Positions 6,678-11,958 of a DNA stretch of 11,958 nt are shown here, one piece after another. Location of the stretch: NCBI GenBank assembly GCA_035317605.1, contig DATHGT010000220.1:1-11958 (forward strand), given 5' to 3'. The translations under genes were made by a program, and so were the position numbers. The notes beneath the pieces were generated by a model that searched no databases, was not told where the DNA came from, and worked only from the letters and a program-made list of their open reading frames with translations. The stretch comes from DATHGT01 sp035317605. GTDB taxonomy: Bacteria > Methylomirabilota > Methylomirabilia > Rokubacteriales > CSP1-6. Position 1 is the stretch's first letter, and each line of letters begins with the position of its first letter.

Positions 6678-7442
6678 TTACTCGGGTGGTGGAAGGGCCT
6701 CGCCGCCCACGTACGGGCGCGGAGCGTGCGAGGCCAGCGGCCGGACGCGCAGGGTCGCGACGATCGGCAGGTGATCGGAGGCCACGCGGGCCAGGCGGCT
6801 TCCGTGGACGTGGAAGTCGCGGCCTTCCAGCTCGACGTCCCAGTAGAGCCGATCGAGGGGGAACAGCGGGAACACGGCCGGGTGCGTGCGCCGCATCCGC
6901 CGCATCGGCGACGAGAACTCGCGCTTGAGCCGGCGCGACACCGGTCCGGGATGCCACTCGTTGAAGTCGCCCATGACCACCCGCGGGCCGGCCAGCGCGG
7001 CCACGTCACGGAGGAAGTGCGTGAGCACGTCGACCTGCCGGCGGCGCTCGCGCAGGGCCAGGCCGAAGTGACAGTTGAAGACGTGCAACAGGCGGCCGTC
7101 GACGTCGAGGTCGACCCGCAGGCAGGCGCGGGGCTCGCGCGTTCCGTGGCTGAGGTCGCACGCGCCCCATCCCAGCACGGGCAGCCGGCTCAGCACCGCG
7201 TTGCCGTAGGTGCCGCTCCGATACGGGCGCGCCACGCCCATCACCTGCGCCATCCCGAGCTGCTCGGCCAGGTAGGCGGCCTGGTCCTGGTGGGCGCCGC
7301 CGTCCTCGCGGATCACTTCCTGAAGTCCGATCACGTCGGGACCGATCTCGGCGATGACGGCGGCGATGCGGTCGAGATCCAGCCGGCGATCCAGACCGAG
7401 CCCGCGATGAATGTTGTAGCTGGCGACGACGAGCGGCCTCAC
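6678..7442 (-). CDS. Endonuclease/exonuclease/phosphatase (EEP)-family hydrolase
   Basis: A 254-residue single-domain EEP hydrolase that should cut phosphodiester or phosphoester bonds with a divalent metal. The whole motif set is present: SYNIHRG (8-14, Asn10), GLQE (39-42, metal ligand Glu42), FNCHFG (122-127, His125), GDFNEW (158-163), LDRLYW (196-201) and ASDHLPI (221-227) with the catalytic Asp-His pair. The LDRLYW and NIHRG features resemble family members acting on lipids or small phosphoesters rather than AP endonucleases, but the substrate is not determined. The start is GTG at 7442, overlapping the stop of the preceding phosphodiesterase gene (GTGA), so the two are probably cotranslated. 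No signal peptide is seen. Confidence 0.88.
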   Translation of the reverse strand: MRPLVVASYNIHRGLGLDRRLDLDRIAAVIAEIGPDVIGLQEVIREDGGAHQDQAAYLAEQLGMAQVMGVARPYRSGTYGNAVLSRLPVLGWGACDLSHGTREPRACLRVDLDVDGRLLHVFNCHFGLALRERRRQVDVLTHFLRDVAALAGPRVVMGDFNEWHPGPVSRRLKREFSSPMRRMRRTHPAVFPLFPLDRLYWDVELEGRDFHVHGSRLARVASDHLPIVATLRVRPLASHAPRPYVGGEALPPPE

Positions 7443-9076
7443 GTGCGGGGGGAAGTCCCCTGATACTCGACGAAGTACTCGTAGAGCTGGATGGGGTGAG
7501 TGATCGGCGACGGCAGTCGCGCCGCCGGCGGGGCGATGATGAACGTGTGCAGCTCCTCGGCGGCGGGCCCGGCGTGGGCGCCCAGCTCGGGAATGTAGGA
7601 CACGTTGCCGTCGGTGGCCTGATTGCCGTAGATCACGAGGTCGCCCGTGCTGCGCATCGCCATCAGGTCGCGAATGCCGTCCAGCACGAGGTCGACGTCG
7701 TCGCGCCCCGCGAAGGGCCCGGGCTCGCCGCCGGACAGCCGATAGCGCTTGCCCCGCCACACGCAGACCGGACCGCCGGCCGACCGCGCGAGCAGGAAGC
7801 CGATGCCGCGGGCGCGCGAGACGTCGTCGACCAGCGTGGGCGCGCGCTGATCGATGGTCTCGATCGGCACGGGCTCGTCGGTGTCGAGGAAGTAGACGAA
7901 CGCGTTCGGTCCGGCCACGACCACGCGCACGCCGTCCTGCTCCCGCGCCTCCTTGATCTCGCCCAGGAGCCACGGGAAGTCGACTTCCAGATAGTTCACG
8001 AAGCGCTGCCACATCCCCGGCGCGCCGCGCCGCCGGTAGGCGGTGAGCCCGCGCGGCCACGGCCGGCCCGGGGGCGTGGCCAGCGCGACCTCGTGCTGGT
8101 GCGCCGGGATCAGGAAGTCCTCGAAGAGCTGGCGCTCGAGCTTGCGTCCCTGGTGGAGGCGCTGGTAGGGCGTGGTGGCGGCTTGCCCGTGGTCGGACAG
8201 CACATAAAGATCGTACCCGTGCTCGGGCACCCGGCGCAGCACGCGATCGAGCTGGCGTATCGAGCTGTCCACCCGCCGCAGGGCCCGTAGCGCGCGCCGG
8301 TGGCTCGGCCCGAACGAGTGGGCGAAGACGTCGTAGTCGAGGTAGTTCACGTAGATCGCGGGGACGCCCGCATAGAGGTCGCGCGAGACGGCCAGCGTGA
8401 AGAGCTGGCGGAGCCAGATCGAAACCGCGATCTTCAGGAGGAGCCACTTCCAGCCGCGCGCGCTCTCGCCCACCGGGTCGGCGACCAGGCGCAGCAGCGC
8501 GCGCGCCACCTCGATCAGCGTGAGCGCGAGGCCTTTGATCGCGACCCAGCCGAGGACCAGGAACGCGGAGACAGCCCGCAACACGCCCGCCCCCGACGGC
8601 CGCTTGAGAGTCGCGAAGTTGAACACATTGTTGAGCGCGCCGCCCGTGAAGACGCAGCCGTACGTGCTGCCGCCGTCAACGATGCCCCGGCGGCCGGCCG
8701 CCTGCGTCTCCTCGACCCAGGCCGCGTCGCCGGCGCGCGGAAAGTACACGTCGTCGCGCCGGTGCTTGTCGTGGTAGTGGAACCCGGGGATGTCGGGCCG
8801 GACGCCGTACATCGCCGCCATCTGGAAGGCCGGCGTCGAGGTCGGCATGCCCACGCACATGGGCTCCAGGCGGTGTCCGCGCCGCGCCAGCAGACGCGCG
8901 AGGAACGGGACGTGTCCGCGCGCGATGGCGAGATCGAGGATCGAGCGCGAGAGTCCGTCGATCTGGACGATCAGCAGCCGCCGTCCCCGACGCGCGGGCG
9001 CCGGGCCGAGCCGAAAGCGGCGGATCACGCGGTCGACGAGGTATTGCACCCCCAGGACGACGTCGTCCATCCCCAT
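7439..9076 (-). CDS. Type I phosphodiesterase/alkaline phosphatase-superfamily protein with membrane segments
   Basis: About 545 residues, counted from ATG 9076. The fold family is shown by the metal site: Asp40 in VQIDGLS, a Thr/Ser nucleophile cluster in MPTSTPAFQ (77-85), YLDYDVFAHSFGP (245-257, Asp and His ligands), VLSDHGQA (292-299) and His501 in GAHAGP. This is the nucleotide pyrophosphatase/phosphodiesterase branch. Between the two halves of the site are hydrophobic stretches at about 166-200 and 211-231 that could anchor or embed in a membrane. These make an inner-membrane phospholipid- or phosphoglycan-related substrate plausible but unproven. Start choice is open among GTG 9079, ATG 9076 and ATG 9070; none has a ribosome binding site. 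It overlaps the EEP hydrolase gene downstream. Confidence 0.82.
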   Translation of the reverse strand: MGMDDVVLGVQYLVDRVIRRFRLGPAPARRGRRLLIVQIDGLSRSILDLAIARGHVPFLARLLARRGHRLEPMCVGMPTSTPAFQMAAMYGVRPDIPGFHYHDKHRRDDVYFPRAGDAAWVEETQAAGRRGIVDGGSTYGCVFTGGALNNVFNFATLKRPSGAGVLRAVSAFLVLGWVAIKGLALTLIEVARALLRLVADPVGESARGWKWLLLKIAVSIWLRQLFTLAVSRDLYAGVPAIYVNYLDYDVFAHSFGPSHRRALRALRRVDSSIRQLDRVLRRVPEHGYDLYVLSDHGQAATTPYQRLHQGRKLERQLFEDFLIPAHQHEVALATPPGRPWPRGLTAYRRRGAPGMWQRFVNYLEVDFPWLLGEIKEAREQDGVRVVVAGPNAFVYFLDTDEPVPIETIDQRAPTLVDDVSRARGIGFLLARSAGGPVCVWRGKRYRLSGGEPGPFAGRDDVDLVLDGIRDLMAMRSTGDLVIYGNQATDGNVSYIPELGAHAGPAAEELHTFIIAPPAARLPSPITHPIQLYEYFVEYQGTSPRT

Positions 9077-9102
9077 CACGCGTATTGTAAGATCCGAACA
9101 TC
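9077..9102. promoter_or_regulatory. Very short divergent intergenic region with candidate -10 boxes on both strands
   Basis: Only 26 bp separate the start of the phosphodiesterase gene (- strand) and the acyl-CoA dehydrogenase gene (+ strand). TACAAT on the minus strand (9089-9084) and TAAGAT on the plus strand (9088-9093) are near-consensus -10 boxes. Each lies 7-10 bases from its start codon and neither gene has a Shine-Dalgarno site. This arrangement would suit leaderless transcripts, with any upstream promoter elements inside the opposite coding region. No clear -35 box is visible. Confidence 0.4.
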
Positions 9103-11337
9103 ATGGACGCGAGCGCAGCCATCGTCGCCGCCGTCCGTGCGTTCGTCGACGCCGAGGTGCGGCCGGTGGTGGCCGAGCTCGAGCACGCGGACCGCTATCC
9201 TCACGAGCTGGTCGCCCGCATGCGCGAGCTGGGCTTGTTCGGCGCGCTGGTGCCGGCGGACTACGGCGGCCTCGGACTCGACGTGACCACCTACGCGCGG
9301 GTGATCGAGGAGCTGTGCCGCGGATGGATGTCGCTGGCCGGCGTGATCAACAGCCACACCATGGCCGCCCTCATCGTGCGGGAGCACGGCACCGAGGCCC
9401 AGCGCGCGCGCTGGTTACCGCGTTTTGCCAGAGGTGATGCGCGCGGCGGACTCTGCCTCACCGAGCCGCACGCGGGCTCCGACGTGCAGGCCATCCGCAC
9501 CGCCGCGCGACGGCGCGGCGACGAGTACGTGGTCAACGGCACCAAGATGTTCGTCACCAACGGGCGCGAGGGCAACACGTTCGCGCTGCTCGCCGTCACC
9601 GACCCCGCGGCGGCCCCGCGGCACCGCGGCATGTCGTGCTTCATCGTCGAGAAGGGACAGCCCGGGCTGCGGGTGGCCCAGTCGATCGACAAGCTCGGCT
9701 ACAAGGGCGTCGACACCGCGGAGCTGGTCTTCGAGGACTTCGTGCTCCCGGCCGAGGGCCTGGTCGGCGGCGTGCCCGGCCGCGGGTTCAAGCACGTGAT
9801 GAGCGGTCTCGAGGCCGGCCGCATCAACATCGCGGCCCGCGCCGTCGGCGTGGGCCAGGCCGCGATGGACGAGGCGCTCCGCCACACCCGCGGCCACGCC
9901 GCCGCTCCCCACGTGGTCTCGCTGGCCGAGATGGCCACCCGGCTCACGGGAGCGCGGCTGATCACCTATTGGGCAGCGGGCATGAAGGACCGCGGCGAGC
10001 GCTGCGATCTGGAGGCGGGCATGGCCAAGCTGGCGGCGTCGGAGGCCGCGCAGGAGCTGGCCGACCTGGGCCTGCGCATCCACGGCGAGTCCGGCCAGCT
10101 CACCACGCTGCCGGCCGAGCGCCTCTACCGCGACACCCCGCTCATGATCATCGGCGAGGGCACCAACGAGATCCAGCGGCTGATCATCGCCCGCCAGATC
10201 CTCGAGCGCGGCGGCGCCGGATCCGACGCTGACGGCGAGCCCGACGCGCGCCGCCTCGTCCTCGCCGTCCGCCAGGTCGTCGACAAGGAGGTCGTTCCCG
10301 CCGCCGCCGAGCACGAGCGCGCGCACCGCTGGCCGGCGGACGTCATGCGGGCGGTCGCCGACCTCGGACTGCTGGGCGCGCTCGTCCCCCCCGACCTCGG
10401 CGGCCTCGGTCTCGAGCTGGCGACCGCGGCGCGGCTCGTCGAGGAGCTGGCGCGCGGATCGACGGTCGTGGCGGGGATCGTCGCCGGCCATCTCACCGTC
10501 ACCGACGCCCTCGCGCGCTTCGGCGATCGGGAGCGGCGGAAATCGTTGCCCGCGATGACCCGCGGCGAAACGTGGGGCGCGGCCGCCCTCGGCTCGGTCA
10601 GCGGGCGCGCCGGCACGCAACCGGCTCCGGACTCGGGCGTCATCCGGGCGACCCGCGAGGGCGACGGCTGGGTCCTGGTCGGCCGCACGGGGCACGTGGA
10701 CAACGCCGAGCGCGCCGGCATCTTCCTGGTGCTCGCCCACGACGACGACGATCGGTCGCTCGCCGTGCTCGTCGATCGCGGGGCGCCCGGCCTCGCCGTC
10801 GAGCCCGTCCCGCCGACCCTCGGCGCGCGCGGTCTCGATGTCGGGAACCTTTTATTCTCCGGGGTCCGCGTGCCGGGGTCGGCCGTCCTCGGAGGGGAGG
10901 CCGCGGCGCGAGCGGGCGCGGTGGCCCGGCTCGGACTGGCGGCGACCGGCGTGGGACTGGCCCAGGCCGCCTTCGAGGCCGCGCTGCGCTACTCGCGCGA
11001 GCGCACCGCGTTCGGCCAGGCCATCTGCCAGCACCAGGCCGTCCAGCTCAAGCTGGCCGACATGGCGACCGCGATCACCACCGCGCGCCTGCTCACCCTG
11101 CATGCCGCCGAACGGACGGAGGGCGGCGACGATCTGGCCGCGACGATGGCGCGGCTCGCGGCGACCGAAACCGCGAGCCGGGTGACGCTCGAAGCGATGC
11201 GCATCCACGGCGGCTACGGGTACACGAACGACTTCCCGGTGGAACGCTATTACCGCGACGCGCCGCGCCTGCTGCTCGCCCTCGGCGGCAACGAGCGCGA
11301 GCGCGAAGACCTCGGCCGGAAGCTGGCCGCGTCATGA
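9103..11337 (+). CDS. Two-domain acyl-CoA dehydrogenase fusion with complementary half-sites
   Basis: A 744-residue protein, two acyl-CoA dehydrogenase (ACAD) domains joined by a short linker at about 366-383. Domain 1 has the flavin/substrate middle domain (LTEPHAGSD, 119-127; FVTNG, 150-154) and the catalytic glutamate Glu352 in EGTNEIQ. It lacks the RxxFG...Q helix and has HGESG (328-331 region) instead of HGGYG. Domain 2 is the reverse: it keeps RTAFGQAICQHQ (634-645) and GGYGYTNDF (703-711), but has ALGSVSGRAG in place of TEPxAGSD and LGGNERE where EGTNEIQ should be, so its catalytic Glu is gone. In ACAD dimers the flavin is bound by elements of both subunits; here the two domains together supply one full set. 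Role: alpha,beta-dehydrogenation of an acyl-CoA, chain or ring substrate unknown. Fused or heterodimeric ACADs are known from steroid degradation in actinobacteria. There is no Shine-Dalgarno site. Confidence 0.9.
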   Translation: MDASAAIVAAVRAFVDAEVRPVVAELEHADRYPHELVARMRELGLFGALVPADYGGLGLDVTTYARVIEELCRGWMSLAGVINSHTMAALIVREHGTEAQRARWLPRFARGDARGGLCLTEPHAGSDVQAIRTAARRRGDEYVVNGTKMFVTNGREGNTFALLAVTDPAAAPRHRGMSCFIVEKGQPGLRVAQSIDKLGYKGVDTAELVFEDFVLPAEGLVGGVPGRGFKHVMSGLEAGRINIAARAVGVGQAAMDEALRHTRGHAAAPHVVSLAEMATRLTGARLITYWAAGMKDRGERCDLEAGMAKLAASEAAQELADLGLRIHGESGQLTTLPAERLYRDTPLMIIGEGTNEIQRLIIARQILERGGAGSDADGEPDARRLVLAVRQVVDKEVVPAAAEHERAHRWPADVMRAVADLGLLGALVPPDLGGLGLELATAARLVEELARGSTVVAGIVAGHLTVTDALARFGDRERRKSLPAMTRGETWGAAALGSVSGRAGTQPAPDSGVIRATREGDGWVLVGRTGHVDNAERAGIFLVLAHDDDDRSLAVLVDRGAPGLAVEPVPPTLGARGLDVGNLLFSGVRVPGSAVLGGEAAARAGAVARLGLAATGVGLAQAAFEAALRYSRERTAFGQAICQHQAVQLKLADMATAITTARLLTLHAAERTEGGDDLAATMARLAATETASRVTLEAMRIHGGYGYTNDFPVERYYRDAPRLLLALGGNEREREDLGRKLAAS

Positions 11338-11726
11338 CGCGTATGACGAGGACCGCCGCGGCGAAGCCGCGGCGCCACGCGAGTCGGGGGGGTTTGGGGG
11401 GCCCGTGGCTAGGCCCCCCAACTCGTCGGTCGGGCCCGTGGCTAGGCCCCCCATCTCCATCGACCGACGTCGAGGAGACCGTCGACGAGGCGGTGGCGCC
11501 GCCATGGATGACGATCCTGCACAACTGCGACTGCCACACGTTCGAGCAGGTCGTCCGCCAGCTCCAGAAGGCGATCGCCTGCACCGAGGCGGAGGGCTGG
11601 AAGATCGCCTGGCAGGTCCACAATACGGGCAAGGCCGTGGTCAAGATCGGCCCCGAAGCCGAGTGCGTCCGCGTCGGCAACATCCTCGCCGCGATCGGCC
11701 TCGTGGTCACGGTCGTCCAGTCCTGA
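11334..11726 (+). CDS. clpS: ClpS-like protease adaptor, start uncertain
   Basis: The C-terminal ~75 residues match the ClpS fold, which delivers N-degron substrates to the ClpAP/ClpCP protease: MTILHNCDCHTFEQVV, a helix, WQVHNTGKAVV and a final GLVVTVVQ strand. Asn64 and His96 (numbered from ATG 11334) correspond to the amino-terminus-binding Asn34 and His66 of E. coli ClpS. The usual NDDYTPM has become NCDCHTF, so the Asp35 position is Cys and the Met40 gate is Phe; the substrate preference may differ. The longest frame begins at ATG 11334, overlapping the dehydrogenase stop (ATGA), but its first ~40 residues are a Gly/Pro/Arg repeat encoded by hairpin DNA. A start at GTG 11493 would give a compact 77-residue protein. 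STDVEETVDEAVAPPW just before the core looks like a normal ClpS N-terminal arm, which argues for a start upstream of 11493. Confidence 0.72.
   Translation: MTRMTRTAAAKPRRHASRGGLGGPWLGPPTRRSGPWLGPPSPSTDVEETVDEAVAPPWMTILHNCDCHTFEQVVRQLQKAIACTEAEGWKIAWQVHNTGKAVVKIGPEAECVRVGNILAAIGLVVTVVQS
11354..11374. terminator. GC hairpin just after the dehydrogenase gene
   Basis: Nine paired bases (11354-11362 with 11366-11374) close a GAA loop: GCCGCGGC is repeated as its own reverse complement. It begins 17 bases after the dehydrogenase stop. There is no T-run, so it may be a Rho-type or pausing structure, or part of a dispersed repeat, rather than a proper intrinsic terminator. It also lies inside the longest clpS reading frame. 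Confidence 0.5.
11396..11453. repeat. Two copies of a 22-bp direct repeat, each partly self-complementary
   Basis: The same 22 bases occur at 11399-11420 and 11432-11453, a period of 33 bp. The first copy with its flank forms a perfect 8-bp stem, GGGGGGCC (11396-11403) with GGCCCCCC (11412-11419), around an 8-base loop. The second copy can form a shorter version. In the clpS frame each copy encodes GPWLGPP, so the spacing keeps the frame. It looks like an intergenic repeat element that has entered, or is read through by, the clpS frame. Confidence 0.8.
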
Positions 11727-11958
11727 CCACTCCTGATCCCGTCTTCTTCCGGGACCTCGCGCTGATCCTCATCGGCGCGGTCGTCGGCGGCAGCCTGGCC
11801 TGGCGCGCGGGCCAGCCGCTGATCCTCGGTTACGTGCTCGGCGGCCTCCTGCTGAGCCCGTTCACCCCCGGGCTCGCGGTCACCGACGTCCACCGGTTCG
11901 AGCTGTTCGCGGAAATCGGGGTGATCCTGCTCATGTTCTCGATCGGGATCGAGCTGTC
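11723..11958 (+). CDS. Kef-type cation/proton antiporter, N-terminus (runs off the window)
   Basis: The open frame reads PVFFRDLALILIGAVVGG, then GYVLGGLLLSPFTPG, VHRFELFAEIGVILLMFSIG and EL at the end of the window. This is the beginning of a monovalent cation:proton antiporter-2 (KefB/KefC) membrane domain: first helix, the GYxLxGxxxGP-like loop, then the E(I/L)GVxLLMFxxGxE helix. The protein moves K+ or Na+ against H+ across the inner membrane. The start is unusual. No ATG, GTG or TTG precedes the family's conserved N-terminus in this frame; CTG at 11723 overlaps the clpS stop as CTGA and gives (M)TTPDPVFF, the expected length. The C-terminal nucleotide-binding part, if any, is outside the window. 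Confidence 0.85.
   Translation, partial: MTTPDPVFFRDLALILIGAVVGGSLAWRAGQPLILGYVLGGLLLSPFTPGLAVTDVHRFELFAEIGVILLMFSIGIEL

Noticed and set aside
7446..7460. Small inverted repeat (GGGGA/TCCCC) near the phosphodiesterase-EEP overlap
   Set aside because: Two-base loop inside coding sequence; likely chance in GC-rich DNA.

Overview
The window is GC-rich, with tightly packed genes and several 1-4 nt start/stop overlaps. The gene content (a probable branched-chain amino acid transporter tail, a two-subunit molybdenum hydroxylase, a two-domain acyl-CoA dehydrogenase, ClpS and a Kef-type antiporter) suggests a large-genome, Gram-negative-type heterotrophic soil or sediment bacterium. A lineage such as Rokubacteria/Methylomirabilota or a deltaproteobacterial relative would fit, but that is a guess from gene style and not a demonstrated assignment.

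Left part (1-3982, + strand). The first 45 bases look like the 3' end of a Liv-type ABC transporter ATPase. After a short gap comes a 969-residue protein: an unrecognised N-terminus, a long all-helical region with an exact 29-residue period, and a C-terminal HExxH zinc-peptidase-like domain. Its stop overlaps (GTGA) the start of a 313-residue clan CD cysteine peptidase-like protein (gingipain/CHAT/caspase-type His-Cys dyad). This coupled pair is the least familiar unit in the window and the best candidate for an undescribed system.

Middle part (4022-9076, - strand). Two gene pairs lie head to tail. First transcribed is a membrane-associated type I phosphodiesterase/alkaline-phosphatase-superfamily protein, overlapping (GTGA) an endonuclease/exonuclease/phosphatase-family hydrolase. 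After 53 bp follows a [2Fe-2S] subunit, which overlaps the start of a Tat-exported molybdopterin subunit of the isoquinoline 1-oxidoreductase/xanthine dehydrogenase family.

Right part (9103-11958, + strand). Only 26 bp from the divergent phosphodiesterase gene begins a 744-residue fusion of two acyl-CoA dehydrogenase domains. Each has lost the motifs the other keeps, so together they should make one active site. Its stop overlaps a possible start of a ClpS-like reading frame, whose 5' part contains a GC hairpin and an in-frame 33-bp-period repeat. The window ends in the N-terminus of a Kef-type cation/proton antiporter that appears to start with CTG overlapping the clpS stop.

No rRNA, tRNA, CRISPR array, insertion sequence or integrase was seen.
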